A stretch of DNA of 64,000 nt from Bradyrhizobium rifense (GTDB lineage: Bacteria > Pseudomonadota > Alphaproteobacteria > Rhizobiales > Xanthobacteraceae). Location: positions 62,001-126,000 of the forward strand of contig NZ_VSSS01000011.1 of the NCBI RefSeq assembly GCF_008123425.1, given 5' to 3'. Positions 8,674 to 18,729 of this stretch are shown here, piece by piece. Position numbers and translations under genes: made by a program. Within the stretch, counting starts at the first letter, position 1; every line of letters begins with the position of its first letter. Under the pieces are notes generated by a model that saw nothing but the letters and a program-made list of their open reading frames with translations, was not told the origin of the DNA and did no database searches.

Positions 8674-8982
8674 AGGCCGTCGTCACCTTTGCGCGGCGGT
8701 CGTCAGCGACCGCCGCTGTGACAATCAGCGGCACTACGCGGCCGAGGACGCCTATGGTTAGCAGACCGTAGCAGCGATCATTTCGGACGATCGGCCGCGC
8801 GAGACAGCGCCTGCTTCCACCGCACATCCTTAACAGCGCCTCACCAATGCACGCGGGCGTAAAATCCTGCGGTAGCGTGCAACCAGCGCTAGCGCATCCT
8901 CGTCGAACTCGTCTAACGCGCTCTTTACCCCCGCCGTGCAAGATCGCCCCCGTTTTTGAAGGGATTTGGGGCGCGTGTTGCA
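8674..8982. other. intergenic between beta-lactamase and GGDEF-EAL genes
   Basis: A 309-base stretch with no gene that I can support. It contains a perfect 10-bp hairpin near its start (listed separately) and must carry the promoter of the GGDEF-EAL gene, for which I see no convincing -35/-10 pair. Confidence 0.5.
8693..8716 (+). terminator. strong hairpin just after the beta-lactamase gene
   Basis: GCGGCGGTCG and CGACCGCCGC pair perfectly around a 4-base TCAG loop, starting 20 bases after the stop codon. There is no following T-run, so it may stall or protect the transcript end rather than act as a classical intrinsic terminator. Confidence 0.45.
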
Positions 8983-10992
8983 ATGCCTGCCGTCGATTTG
9001 AAAGCTCACCTCGCCGCCGCGATGCGGCTGTTCCGAGTGCCGACCGATCCGGATCTGACGCGCGCGCAATTCGACGCCTTCTCCAAGCAGATCCCGCTGC
9101 TGTACTTCATCCTGATCAGCAACACGATCGCGGTCGCGTATACCTACGTCAACGTCGCGCCGGACTGGCTAACGATGATCGTGCCCTCCGTGCTGACCGG
9201 GCTCGCTGGCTTGCGAACCCTGTGGTGGCTGCGGCAGCGCCATCTCGTCCGCAGCGACGCCGATATCCTGCGCAATCTGCGCGCCACCAACTGGATGACG
9301 CTGCCGATCGGCGCCGGTTTCGCCATCTGGTCGTTCGCGCTCTATCCTTACGGTGATCCCTTCGCCAAGAGCCAGGTCGCGTTCTACATGGCCGTGACCG
9401 TGATCGGCTGCATCTTCTCGCTGATGCATCTGCGTTCGGCGGCGCTGATCGTGACGCTGGTCGTCGACGTCCCCTATGTGCTGTTCTTCTGGGCCACCGG
9501 CGAGCCGACGCTGAAGGCGATTGCGGTCAACAATCTGCTGGTCTCCGGCGCCATGGTGACGGTGCTGTTCATCTACTATCGCGACTTCGCCGATCTCGTC
9601 GCTAGCCGCAAATCGCTGCTGACGCAGCAGGCGGCGACGCAGGCGCTATCGGACGAGAATTTCCGCCTCGCCAATCTCGATTCGCTCACCGAGCTGCCGA
9701 ACCGTCGCCGCTTCTTCGCCGAGCTGGCCAGCGCGTTCAATGATGCCGAGCGCAGACACATTCACGTCGCGGTCGGCATCATCGACCTCGACGGCTTCAA
9801 GCCGATCAACGACAATTACGGTCACTCCGTTGGCGACCGCGTCCTGATCGAGGCCGGCCGCCGCATCCGCGAGGTCTGCGAAGGCTTCGGCCCGCAACCG
9901 GTGGAATTCGCGCGCCTCGGCGGCGACGAATTCGGCCTCGTCGTGTGCGGCGACCCCGAGGACGCCGATCTGGTGCGGCTCGGCGAACGCATCGGCGAGC
10001 ATGTCAAGCTGCCCTACCAGCTCGACACCGCGCACACCGGGCTATCCTGTTCGATCGGCTTCGCGCTTTATCCTGACTCGGCGACGACGTCGGAAGCGCT
10101 ATACGAATGCGCCGACTATTCGCTCTACCACGCCAAGCGCCACCAGCGCGGCCGCACCGTGATCTTCTCAAGCGAGCTCGAGGCGGAGATCCGCAGCCGC
10201 GGCGTGATCGAGAATCTGTTGCGGACCTCCGATTTCGGCGCCGAGATGGAGCTGGTGTTCCAGCCGATCGTCGATGCCATGAGCGAGCACACAGCGGGCT
10301 TCGAGACCCTGGCGCGCTGGCACAGCCCTCGCCTCGGCTGGGTCTCTCCCGCCGACTTCATTCCGGCGGCCGAGCGCATCGGCCTGATCCGGCCGCTGAC
10401 GCAGGTGCTGCTGACGCGTGCGCTCGCGACCGCAAAGAGCTGGCCCGACCATATCCGCCTGTCGTTCAATCTCTCCGCCCACGACGTCTGCGCGGCCGAA
10501 GGCATCCTGCCGCTGATCTCCATCATCGAGAAGAGCGGCCTGCCGCCGCACCGGATCGATTTCGAGATCACCGAGACCGCCGTCACCTTCGATTTCGTGC
10601 GCGCGCAACAGTCGATCGCCACCTTGAAAGCCATGGGCTGCGGCATTTCGCTGGACGATTTCGGCACCGGCTATTCCTCGCTGAGCCACGTGCACCGCCT
10701 GCCGCTGGACAAGCTCAAGATCGACCGCAGCTTCGTCGCCGACATCAACGAGAATCCAGTCAGCCACAAGATCATCAAGTCGCTGACGGGTCTGTGCGAC
10801 GACATGGAGATCGCGTGCGTGGTCGAGGGCGTCGAGACGCGCGCCCAGCTCGACACTCTGCGCCGCTTGGGATGCGACTTCATCCAGGGCTATTATTTCG
10901 CAAAGCCCATGCCGGGCGCTGCAATCGAGGACTATCTCGCGAAGGAACGCGCGCGCCTGGACCACGGCGCAGCCAACAAGGTTGTCGCCTGA
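8983..10992 (+). CDS. membrane GGDEF-EAL cyclic-di-GMP protein
   Basis: 669 residues from ATG 8983 (a TTG at 8956 is possible). Residues ~30-205 hold five or six hydrophobic segments (LLYFILISNTIAVAYTYVNV, then IGAGFAIWSFALY). A coiled linker follows, then a GGDEF domain with an intact RLGGDEFGLVV at ~312 and DLDGFKPINDNYGH. The EAL domain has the motif as ETLAR (~441), EITE, DDFGTGYSSL (~558), IDRSFV and VVEGVET, so the phosphodiesterase residues are present. It probably senses through the membrane and makes or breaks cyclic-di-GMP; which activity dominates cannot be told. It converges on hutU, leaving only 18 bp. Confidence 0.92.
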   Translation: MPAVDLKAHLAAAMRLFRVPTDPDLTRAQFDAFSKQIPLLYFILISNTIAVAYTYVNVAPDWLTMIVPSVLTGLAGLRTLWWLRQRHLVRSDADILRNLRATNWMTLPIGAGFAIWSFALYPYGDPFAKSQVAFYMAVTVIGCIFSLMHLRSAALIVTLVVDVPYVLFFWATGEPTLKAIAVNNLLVSGAMVTVLFIYYRDFADLVASRKSLLTQQAATQALSDENFRLANLDSLTELPNRRRFFAELASAFNDAERRHIHVAVGIIDLDGFKPINDNYGHSVGDRVLIEAGRRIREVCEGFGPQPVEFARLGGDEFGLVVCGDPEDADLVRLGERIGEHVKLPYQLDTAHTGLSCSIGFALYPDSATTSEALYECADYSLYHAKRHQRGRTVIFSSELEAEIRSRGVIENLLRTSDFGAEMELVFQPIVDAMSEHTAGFETLARWHSPRLGWVSPADFIPAAERIGLIRPLTQVLLTRALATAKSWPDHIRLSFNLSAHDVCAAEGILPLISIIEKSGLPPHRIDFEITETAVTFDFVRAQQSIATLKAMGCGISLDDFGTGYSSLSHVHRLPLDKLKIDRSFVADINENPVSHKIIKSLTGLCDDMEIACVVEGVETRAQLDTLRRLGCDFIQGYYFAKPMPGAAIEDYLAKERARLDHGAANKVVA

Positions 10993-11010
10993 GGACGAAT
11001 TGGCACCCGA

Positions 11011-12681
11011 CTACTTCGGCAGGCTCGGCAGATCGAGCCCCTTGTCCCGGGCGCAATCGATCGCAGTCTCGTAGCCCGCATCCGCATGGCGCATGACGCC
11101 CGAGGCCGGATCGTTCCAGAGCACGCGCTCGATGCGTTTTGCGGCCTCCGGCGTACCGTCGGCGACGATCACCATGCCGGCGTGCTGGGAATAACCGATG
11201 CCGACGCCGCCGCCGTGATGCAGCGAGACCCAGGTCGCACCGCTGGCGCAATTGAGCAGTGCGTTGAGCAAGGGCCAGTCGGACACCGCGTCTGATCCGT
11301 CCTTCATCGCCTCGGTCTCGCGGTTCGGGCTCGCCACCGAACCGCTGTCGAGATGATCGCGGCCGATCACGATCGGCGCTTTCAATTCACCCCGCGCTAC
11401 CATCTCGTTGAAGGCAAGCCCAAGCCGATCACGATCGCCGAGGCCGACCCAGCATATCCGCGCCGGCAGGCCTTGAAACTTGATGCGCTCCTTCGCCATG
11501 TCGAGCCAATTGTGCAGATGCTTATCGTCAGGCATCAGCTCCTTGACCTTGGCGTCGGTCTTGAAGATGTCCTCGGGATCGCCAGAGAGCGCGGCCCATC
11601 GGAACGGCCCGACGCCGCGACAAAACAAGGGTCGGATGTAGGCGGGCACGAAGCCGGGGAAGTCGAACGCGTTCTTCAGGCCCATGTCCTGCGCCATCTG
11701 GCGGATATTGTTGCCATAGTCGAGCGTCGGGATGCCCTGCGCGTGGAAATCCAGCATGGCCTGAACGTGCTCGACCATCGACGTCTTCGAGGCACGCTCC
11801 ACCGCCTTCGGATCGGACGCGCGCTTGGTTTCCCAATCGGCCAGCGTCCAGCCCTTCGGCAAATAGCCGTTGATCGGATCATGCGCGCTGGTCTGGTCGG
11901 TAACAATGTCGGGCTTGACGCCGCGTCGCACCAGTTCGGGAAAGATCTCCGCGGCATTGCCGAGCAGGCCGACCGAGACCGGCTTCTTCGTCTTCGCGGC
12001 CTCCGCCATGATCGCCAGTGCTTCGTCGAGGGTTGCGGCCTGGCGATCGAGATAGCCGGTGCGCAATCGCATCTCGATGCGGCTCGGCTGGCATTCGACC
12101 GCCAGCATCGAGGCGCCGGCCATGGTCGCCGCCAGCGGTTGCGCGCCCCCCATGCCGCCGAGGCCGGCGGTGAGAATCCATTTGCCGGCAAGGCTGCCGT
12201 CATAGTGGCGACGGCCGACCTCGACAAAGGTCTCGTAGGTGCCCTGCACGATGCCCTGGCTGCCGATATAAATCCAGGAGCCCGCGGTCATCTGGCCGTA
12301 CATCATCAGGCCCAGGCGATCGAGCTCGTTGAAATGGTCGAGCGTCGCCCAATGCGGCACGATGTTGGAGTTCGCGATCAGCACGCGCGGCGCGTCAGTA
12401 TGGGTGCGGAACACACCGACCGGCTTGCCGGACTGAACCAGCAGCGTCTGGTCGGCTTTCAGCGTACGCAACGAAGCAACGATCCGGTCAAAGCTCTCCC
12501 AGTCGCGCGCGGCGCGGCCGATACCGCCATAGACGACGAGCTCGCTCGGGCGCTCCGCGACATCAGGATCGAGATTGTTCATCAGCATGCGGAGCGGTGC
12601 TTCCGTCAGCCAGCTCTTGGCGCTGATCTCGCTGCCACGGGGGGCGCGGATGGTGCGGTCATTGTCCAGTCGGCGGTTCAT
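11011..12681 (-). CDS. hutU: urocanate hydratase
   Basis: 556 residues, normal for the family. It converts urocanate to 4-imidazolone-5-propionate with tightly bound NAD, the second step of histidine breakdown, in the cytoplasm. Characteristic stretches include [89 protein letters not shown] with the conserved Cys, and [17 protein letters not shown]. The ATG at 12681 follows GAAGAGGTCCGC. It lies 25 bp downstream of hutH and ends the hutI-hutH-hutU run, expected to be controlled by HutC at the palindrome near 15.5 kb. Confidence 0.97.
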   Translation of the reverse strand: MNRRLDNDRTIRAPRGSEISAKSWLTEAPLRMLMNNLDPDVAERPSELVVYGGIGRAARDWESFDRIVASLRTLKADQTLLVQSGKPVGVFRTHTDAPRVLIANSNIVPHWATLDHFNELDRLGLMMYGQMTAGSWIYIGSQGIVQGTYETFVEVGRRHYDGSLAGKWILTAGLGGMGGAQPLAATMAGASMLAVECQPSRIEMRLRTGYLDRQAATLDEALAIMAEAAKTKKPVSVGLLGNAAEIFPELVRRGVKPDIVTDQTSAHDPINGYLPKGWTLADWETKRASDPKAVERASKTSMVEHVQAMLDFHAQGIPTLDYGNNIRQMAQDMGLKNAFDFPGFVPAYIRPLFCRGVGPFRWAALSGDPEDIFKTDAKVKELMPDDKHLHNWLDMAKERIKFQGLPARICWVGLGDRDRLGLAFNEMVARGELKAPIVIGRDHLDSGSVASPNRETEAMKDGSDAVSDWPLLNALLNCASGATWVSLHHGGGVGIGYSQHAGMVIVADGTPEAAKRIERVLWNDPASGVMRHADAGYETAIDCARDKGLDLPSLPK

Positions 12682-12706
12682 GCGGACCTCTTCAGGCGAG
12701 TCTTGT

Positions 12707-14254
12707 TCAATCAAGTCTTGGGAACGGATCGGTTGGAAGTGCGGCGAGCGCGACGGCCGGCAGCGCATCGTCTTCGATGAGCGCCGCAGCCTTGGCGAGA
12801 TCGCCGGCCATGTAACGGTCGGCCCCGAGCGCGGGCACCTGCTCACGCAGCGCCGCGATGACGGCGACGAGCGGCGCGCTGGTCGCATGCGGTGCGCGCA
12901 ACGTGATGCCTTGGGCTGCGACCAGAAGCTCGATGCCGAGGATCGCGGCGAGATTGTCGGCCATATCGGAAAGACGCCGCGCGGCATGCGCGGCCATCGA
13001 GACGTGGTCTTCCTGGTTGGCGCTGGTCGGCGTCGAGTCGATCGAGCAGGCCGCCGCGCGCTGCTTGTTCTCGGAGTAAAGCGCGGCGGCCGTTACCTCG
13101 GCGATCATGAAGCCGGAATTGATGCCGGGATCGGGAGTGAGGAACGGCGGCAGGCCGAAATTGAGCGTGGGGTCAACCAGCGTCGCGATGCGCCGCTCGC
13201 TGATCGCGCCGATTTCCGACAGCGCCAGCGCGATCGTATCGGCGGCAAAGGCCACCGGCTCCGCGTGGAAATTGCCGCCGGAGACGATCTCGCCGGTCTC
13301 GACCAGCACCAGCGGATTGTCGGTGACAGCGTTGGCCTCGGTGATCAGCGTGCGCGCGGCCTGCGTGATCAGGTCGAGCGCGGCGCCCGCAACCTGGGGC
13401 TGGCAGCGCAGGCAGTAGGGATCCTGCACGCGCTCATCGCCTTCGAGGTGCGAAAGCCTGATATCGCTGCCGTCGAGCAGCGCAGTCAGCGTCGCGGCTG
13501 CGGCGATCTGGCCGGGATGGCCGCGCAGCGCCTGGATTTCCGGGCGGAACGGGGCCGTCGAGGCCATCGCCGCGTCGACCGACAGCGCACCCGTGACAAG
13601 CGCGGCACGGGCCAAGCGAAATGCGCGCAGCACGCCGGCGATGGCGTAAGCCGTCGAGAACTGGGTGCCGTTGATCAGCGCGAGGCCCTCCTTGGGGCCG
13701 AGTGTCAGCGGCGTAAGGCCGGCAGCAGCAAGTGCCTCGTGGCCTGACACGGTCTTGCCGTCGACGATCGCCTGCCCCTCGCCGATCATCACCGCCGTCA
13801 TGTGCGCGAGCGGGGCGAGATCGCCGGAGGCGCCGACCGAGCCCTGCTGCGGGACCAGCGGATAAACCCGCCGCGCCAGCATGGTTTGCAATTGCTCGAT
13901 CACCGCGCCGCGCACGCCCGAGGCTCCGCGCCCGAGCGAAACGATTTTCAGTGCCATCATCAGCCGCACGATCGGCTCGGGAGTCGCAGGGCCGACCCCA
14001 CAGCAATGCGAGACGATAAGATTGCGCTGGAGCAACGCAGTCCGGTCCGGCGGAATGCGCTTCGACGCCAGCTTTCCGAAGCCGGTATTGATGCCATAGA
14101 CGGGCGCCGCGGCTTGGGCGGCCTTTGCGACGATCTGCGCCGCCGCCCCGATACGCGGCCAGAATGACGGATCGAGCACGACAGGTTGCCCAGCAAGCAC
14201 GCGCGCGAGATCGTCGAGGCTGACCGTTCCCGGCTTGACGACGATCTCGGTCAC
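12707..14254 (-). CDS. hutH: histidine ammonia-lyase
   Basis: 515 residues from a GTG at 14254 preceded by GGAGGGGCCA. It deaminates L-histidine to trans-urocanate and ammonia. The self-processing Ala-Ser-Gly triad that forms the MIO cofactor is at residues 142-144 ([15 protein letters not shown]). Also visible are [40 protein letters not shown] and [10 protein letters not shown]. The start codon overlaps the hutI stop by 4 bases, indicating translational coupling. The frame is open upstream, but those residues belong to hutI read in another frame. Confidence 0.97.
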   Translation of the reverse strand: MTEIVVKPGTVSLDDLARVLAGQPVVLDPSFWPRIGAAAQIVAKAAQAAAPVYGINTGFGKLASKRIPPDRTALLQRNLIVSHCCGVGPATPEPIVRLMMALKIVSLGRGASGVRGAVIEQLQTMLARRVYPLVPQQGSVGASGDLAPLAHMTAVMIGEGQAIVDGKTVSGHEALAAAGLTPLTLGPKEGLALINGTQFSTAYAIAGVLRAFRLARAALVTGALSVDAAMASTAPFRPEIQALRGHPGQIAAAATLTALLDGSDIRLSHLEGDERVQDPYCLRCQPQVAGAALDLITQAARTLITEANAVTDNPLVLVETGEIVSGGNFHAEPVAFAADTIALALSEIGAISERRIATLVDPTLNFGLPPFLTPDPGINSGFMIAEVTAAALYSENKQRAAACSIDSTPTSANQEDHVSMAAHAARRLSDMADNLAAILGIELLVAAQGITLRAPHATSAPLVAVIAALREQVPALGADRYMAGDLAKAAALIEDDALPAVALAALPTDPFPRLD

Positions 14255-15465
14255 TGGCCCCTCCAGACACGGCGATGCAGCGGATTGAAACCGATGCGGT
14301 AGATCAGCTCGGCGGGGCGCTCGATGTCCCAGATCGCGAGGTCGCACCATTTGCCGGCTTCCAGCGTGCCGGTCTCGTCAAGCACGCCGAGCGCCCGCGC
14401 GCCTTCGCGGGTTATGCCGGCCAGGCATTCGGCGACAGTCATCCGGAACAGCGTTGCGCCCATGTTCATCGCGAGCAGCAGCGAGGTCAGCGGCGAGCTG
14501 CCCGGATTGCAGTCGGTCGCGAGCGCCATGGGGACGCCGTGCCTGCGAAAGCCCTCGACCGGCGGCTTCTGCGTCTCGCGGATGAAATAGAAGGCGCCGG
14601 GCAGCAGCACGGCCACCGTTCCGGCCTTCGCCATCGCCGCAGCACCGGCTTCGTCGGTATGTTCCAAATGATCGGCAGACAGCGCGGAGAATTTTGCGGC
14701 GAGTGCAGCACCGCCAAGATTGGACAATTGGTCTGCATGAAGCTTGACCCGCAGCCCAAGCCTCCTTGCCGCCTCGAACACCCGCGCCGTCTGCTCCGCC
14801 GAGAACGCGATGCCTTCCATGAAGGCATCAACGGCATCGGCAAGGCCCGCCTTTGCAACAGCAGGCATCATCTCGTTGCAGACGAGATCGATATAGCGAT
14901 CCTTGTCGCCGTCGGCCTCCACCGGCAGCGCGTGCGCGCCGAGGAACGAGGTGCGGATCGCGATCTTCCGCTGGCGGCCGAGACTGCGCGCGGCGGCGAG
15001 CTGGCGCATCTCGGTCTCTGCATCGAGGCCGTAGCCGGACTTGATCTCGATAGTCGTCGCACCCTCGCCGATCAGCGCATCGAGCCGCGGCAGCGCGCTC
15101 GCGACGAGTTCAGCTTCGCTCGCCTTGCGCGTTGCGGCCACCGTCGAGACGATGCCGCCGCCGGCGCGCGCAATCTCCTCGTAGCTCGCGCCTTTCAGGC
15201 GCAGCTCGAACTCGTGCGCGCGGTTGCCGCCATAGACGAGATGGGTGTGACAATCGACGAGGCCGGGCGTGATCCAGCGTCCTTCGCAATCGATCCGCTT
15301 GATAGCGTCCGCATCGACCGGAAAGTCACCCGCCCCGCCCGCATAGACGATGTGGCCGCCGTGCGTAGCGATCACGCCATGCTCGATCTCGCCGAGATCG
15401 GGACGGTCGGCCCGCATCGTGGCGAGCCGGGCGTTATGCCAGATCCGGTCGAAGCGCTCTGCCAT
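14251..15465 (-). CDS. hutI: imidazolonepropionase
   Basis: 404 residues of the amidohydrolase superfamily. It opens 4-imidazolone-5-propionate to N-formimino-L-glutamate. The metal-binding HxH is at residues 73-75 ([17 protein letters not shown]). [42 protein letters not shown] and [10 protein letters not shown] follow in the expected order. It is the first gene of the minus-strand hut operon, read away from hutF, with AAGGG about 8 bases ahead of the ATG. Confidence 0.97.
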   Translation of the reverse strand: MAERFDRIWHNARLATMRADRPDLGEIEHGVIATHGGHIVYAGGAGDFPVDADAIKRIDCEGRWITPGLVDCHTHLVYGGNRAHEFELRLKGASYEEIARAGGGIVSTVAATRKASEAELVASALPRLDALIGEGATTIEIKSGYGLDAETEMRQLAAARSLGRQRKIAIRTSFLGAHALPVEADGDKDRYIDLVCNEMMPAVAKAGLADAVDAFMEGIAFSAEQTARVFEAARRLGLRVKLHADQLSNLGGAALAAKFSALSADHLEHTDEAGAAAMAKAGTVAVLLPGAFYFIRETQKPPVEGFRRHGVPMALATDCNPGSSPLTSLLLAMNMGATLFRMTVAECLAGITREGARALGVLDETGTLEAGKWCDLAIWDIERPAELIYRIGFNPLHRRVWRGQ

Positions 15466-15497
15466 GCGGATGTCCCTTGGTCGTGGGATGCTTGACT

Positions 15498-15515
15498 TAT
15501 ATGTCTAGACATATA
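15498..15515. promoter_or_regulatory. perfect 18-bp palindrome between hutI and hutF, probable HutC operator
   Basis: TATATGTCTAGACATATA is its own reverse complement and lies in the 85-base divergent promoter region. A TTGACT (15492-15497) and a TATAAT (15512-15517) overlap it for the hutF side with a short 14-base spacer; a TATAAG overlaps it on the other strand. A GntR/HutC protein, encoded two genes away, would block both promoters until urocanate binds. Confidence 0.7.
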
Positions 15516-15550
15516 ATCGTAAGGTGGTTCTGTCCAGCCGGCGTGTCATC

Positions 15551-16909
15551 ATGTCCCGACTGCATTTCGCCTCCGCGCTCCTGCCCTCGGGCTGGGCCAA
15601 TGACGTGCAGGTGGTCATCACCGCCGGCGCGATCGCGGAGGTGACGCCAGGCGTTCAGCCTGCCGCCGGCGACGAGCGCCACGCCATCGCGCTTCCGGGA
15701 TTGGCGAGCCTGCACAGCCATGCTTTCCAGCGCGGCATGGCGGGGCTTGCCGAACTGCGCGGTGACTCGACCGACACATTCTGGACCTGGCGCGAGACGA
15801 TGTATCGCTTTGCGCTGGCGATGACGCCGGACGATGTCGCTGATGTCGCGACACTACTTTATGTCGAGATGCTGGAGCGGGGTTTTACCCGCGTCGGCGA
15901 ATTCCATTATCTGCATCATGATCGCGACGGCTCGCACTATGCAGATGTCGCCGAGATGGCCGCGCGCATTGCGCAGGCTGCTGAAGCCTCATGCATCGGC
16001 CTGACGCTGCTGCCGAGTTTTTATGCGCACGGCTCCTTTGGCGGCGCCGCGCCGCATGACGGTCAACGCCGCTTTATCTGCTCGGTCGATCAGTTTGCCA
16101 AGCTGATGGCGGCCTCGCGCAAGGCTATCGCAAACTTGCCTGGCGCCAACATCGGTATCGCGCCGCACAGCCTGCGTGCGGTGGCGCCGGACGAGCTCAC
16201 GGCGATCATTCCGCTCGCCGAAGGCGGGCCCGTGCACATTCATGCCGCCGAGCAGGTGAAGGAAGTCGAGGATTGTCTGACCTGGTCGGGACGACGCCCG
16301 GTGCAATGGCTTCTGGAGCATGCACCGGTCGATCAACGCTGGTGCCTCATTCACGCGACCCACATGACGGATGACGAAGTCAGCGCATTCGCGAAGACCG
16401 GCGCGGTGGCGGGTCTCTGCCCCATCACGGAAGCGAGCCTTGGCGACGGCATCTTTCCGGGGCGAGAATTTCTCGACGCTGGCGGGCTGTTCGGTGTCGG
16501 CACCGATTCCAATGTGCTGGTCGGCGTCGCCGACGAGCTGCGTCAGCTTGAATACGGCCAACGGCTCAAGCACCGCGCACGCAACGTGCTCTCAGGCGGT
16601 GCTGGCCGTTCGACGGGGCGCACACTGTTCGACGATGCCCTTACGGGGGGCGCCCGGGCGCTGGCGCAGCCGATTGCGGGCCTCACGCCGGGCGCGCGTG
16701 CCGACATCGTCACGCTCGACGCTATGCATCCGTCGCTGGCGGGACGCGCGCGCGACGCCGTGATCGACGGCTGGATCTTTGCGGCAGGCAGTGGCGCGAT
16801 CGATTGCGTCTGGGCCGGTGGCAACAAGGTCGTTGAAGGCGGGCAGCATCAATTGCGTCAGGCCGCGCGCGAGCGCTTCAACGCAGCGGTGCGGAGGCTC
16901 GTTGCATGA
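15551..16909 (+). CDS. hutF: formimidoylglutamate deiminase
   Basis: 452 residues from ATG 15551; a GTG at 15524 has a slightly better purine run, so the start is not settled. Amidohydrolase-fold signatures are LPGLASLHSHAFQRGMAGLA, STDTFWTWRETMYRFA, EFHYLHHD, IAPHSLRAV, HIHAAEQVKEVEDC, HATHMTDDE, CPITEASLGDGIFPG and GTDSNVLVGVADELR. It hydrolyses N-formimino-glutamate to N-formyl-glutamate and ammonia, marking the five-step histidine pathway. That route needs a deformylase (HutG), which is not in this window. It is divergent from hutI and overlaps hutC by 4 bases. Confidence 0.95.
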   Translation: MSRLHFASALLPSGWANDVQVVITAGAIAEVTPGVQPAAGDERHAIALPGLASLHSHAFQRGMAGLAELRGDSTDTFWTWRETMYRFALAMTPDDVADVATLLYVEMLERGFTRVGEFHYLHHDRDGSHYADVAEMAARIAQAAEASCIGLTLLPSFYAHGSFGGAAPHDGQRRFICSVDQFAKLMAASRKAIANLPGANIGIAPHSLRAVAPDELTAIIPLAEGGPVHIHAAEQVKEVEDCLTWSGRRPVQWLLEHAPVDQRWCLIHATHMTDDEVSAFAKTGAVAGLCPITEASLGDGIFPGREFLDAGGLFGVGTDSNVLVGVADELRQLEYGQRLKHRARNVLSGGAGRSTGRTLFDDALTGGARALAQPIAGLTPGARADIVTLDAMHPSLAGRARDAVIDGWIFAAGSGAIDCVWAGGNKVVEGGQHQLRQAARERFNAAVRRLVA

Positions 16910-17634
16910 GCCTTGCCACCGACGCCGCCGACAAGCCGACGCTCTACAAGCGCATCCGCGCTGACATCGAAAAGCGCATCCTGACCGGCGAATGGCCGCC
17001 AGGTCATCGCATTCCATTCGAGCACGAGCTGGTCGCGCGCTACGGCTGCTCGCGCATGACGGTGAACAAGGCGTTGTCGGAGCTCGCGCAGGCCGACCTG
17101 ATCGAGCGCCGGCGCCGCGCCGGCTCGTTCGTCCGCCGGCCACAGCATCAGTCGGCCGTGCTCAAGATCGCCGACATGCGCGCCGAGATCACCGCGCTTG
17201 GCCGCACTTACGGCTACGAGTTGATCGGCCGCAAGCTGCGCGCGGCGACTGCCGCCGACCGCGAGCGGCTTGGCGTCAAGAAGGCCGGCAAGGTGGTTGC
17301 GATCTCTTGCCGTCACAGCGCCGATAACGTGCCGTTCGCCGTCGAGGACCGGCTGATCGATCTGTCGTCGGTGCCTGACGCCGCGACTGCCGATTTTTCG
17401 CGCGAGCCGCCGGGCTCGTGGCTGCTTCATCATGTCCCATGGACAGAGGCCGAGCATACGATCAGCGCCATTATCGCGGATGATCGCACGGCGGAAGCGC
17501 TCGACATCGCCGTCGGCGCGCCATGCCTCGTGATCGATCGCTATACCTGGCGCAGCGCGCGCACGATCACCGCGGTGCGCCTGCTCTATCCCGGTGACTC
17601 TCACCGCCTTGTCGCGCGATTCAAGGGAGGCTGA
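16906..17634 (+). CDS. hutC: GntR/HutC-family repressor of histidine utilisation
   Basis: 242 residues. An N-terminal winged helix-turn-helix (LYKRIRADIEKRILTGEWPP, HELVARYGCSRMTVNKAL, ADLIERRRRAGSFV) is followed by a UTRA effector domain with EDRLIDLSSVPDA, HHVPWTEAEHTISA and ALDIAVGAPCLVIDR, the layout of HutC. Known HutC proteins are released from DNA by urocanate. It is translationally coupled to hutF, so it probably autoregulates through the palindrome at 15498-15515. Confidence 0.94.
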   Translation: MSLATDAADKPTLYKRIRADIEKRILTGEWPPGHRIPFEHELVARYGCSRMTVNKALSELAQADLIERRRRAGSFVRRPQHQSAVLKIADMRAEITALGRTYGYELIGRKLRAATAADRERLGVKKAGKVVAISCRHSADNVPFAVEDRLIDLSSVPDAATADFSREPPGSWLLHHVPWTEAEHTISAIIADDRTAEALDIAVGAPCLVIDRYTWRSARTITAVRLLYPGDSHRLVARFKGG

Positions 17635-17741
17635 GAGAACGATGTCGGCACAAATCGTGCAACGCTTCGGGCAACGGTCCCCCACAGACCGACAGAGATC
17701 AACAGGACGTCAAACCATCGATCGGCAAGAGGACGACAATC

Positions 17742-18686
17742 ATGCGTAGTTCGACAGTTTTTGCGACAATCATTGCTCTCGCAGCCGCCACTCCCGTGCT
17801 CGCCGACGACGTCAAGGTCGGCGTCGGCATCTCCGGATGGACCGGCTTCGCGCCGCTGACGCTGGCAAAGGAAGCCGGCATCTTCAAGAAGAACGGCCTC
17901 GACGTCACCATCAAGAAGATCCCGCAAAAGGACCGCCACCTCGCCATCGCCTCCGGCGACGTGCAGTGCGCCGCGACCACGGTCGAGACCTGGATTTCCT
18001 GGAACGCCAACGGTGTCGCGACCAAGCAGATCTTCCAGCTCGACAAGAGCTTCGGCGCCGACGGCATGGCCGTGCGCAACGACGTCACGTCGATCAAGGA
18101 GCTGAAGGGCAAGACGGTTGCGGCCTCCGCGCCCGGCACCTCGCCCTATTTCGCGCTGGCCTGGATGCTGAAGAAGAACGGCCTCACGGTGAAGGACGTC
18201 ACCGTCGTGAACCTCGAGCCGGCGGCCGCCGCGCAGGCCTTCGTCTCCGGCCAGAACGATGCCGCGATGACCTACGAGCCGTATCTGTCGACCGTGCGCG
18301 CCGCGCCCGACAAGGGCAAGATCATCGCCACCACGCTGGACTATCCGATCGTGATGGACACGTTCGGCTGCACGCCGAAATTCCTCAGCGAGAATCCGAA
18401 GGCGGCGCAGGCGCTGGCCGACAGCTATTTCGAGTCGCTCGACATGATCGCCAAGGACCAGACCAAGGCCTATGAGATCATGGGCGCCGACGTGAAGCAG
18501 ACCGGCGAGGCGTTCGGCAACTCGGCAAAATATCTGCGCTGGCAGGACAAGGCCGCGAACCAGAAGTTCTTCGCGGGCGACTTCCTCGCGTTCAACAAGG
18601 ATGCCGCCGACCTCCTGCTCGAAATCGGCATCATCAAGGCGGCGCCGAAAGTCGAAGACCTCTTCGACGCGAGCTTCATCAAGTAA
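17742..18686 (+). CDS. SsuA/TauA/NMT1-type ABC substrate-binding protein
   Basis: 314 residues with a signal peptide (FATIIALAAATPVLADD). The mature part has the SsuA/ThiY-like pattern: GWTGFAPLTLAKEAGIFKKN, SGDVQCAATTVETWI, LKGKTVAASAPGTSPYFALA and VSGQNDAAMTYEPYLS. It is the periplasmic receptor for the permease and ATPase that follow (44 bp to the permease). Family ligands include sulfonates, nitrate, pyrimidine precursors and amino-acid derivatives. Its location behind hutC and ahead of an amidohydrolase hints at a nitrogenous ligand, but the sequence does not settle this. Confidence 0.9.
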   Translation: MRSSTVFATIIALAAATPVLADDVKVGVGISGWTGFAPLTLAKEAGIFKKNGLDVTIKKIPQKDRHLAIASGDVQCAATTVETWISWNANGVATKQIFQLDKSFGADGMAVRNDVTSIKELKGKTVAASAPGTSPYFALAWMLKKNGLTVKDVTVVNLEPAAAAQAFVSGQNDAAMTYEPYLSTVRAAPDKGKIIATTLDYPIVMDTFGCTPKFLSENPKAAQALADSYFESLDMIAKDQTKAYEIMGADVKQTGEAFGNSAKYLRWQDKAANQKFFAGDFLAFNKDAADLLLEIGIIKAAPKVEDLFDASFIK

Positions 18687-18729
18687 GCCTGGATAAGCTG
18701 CTGGTCCCGCCGCGCGGTGGGACCAGCAC

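Noticed and set aside
11353..12780. 475-codon plus-strand frame opposite hutU
   Set aside because: Antisense shadow of a well-conserved enzyme gene.
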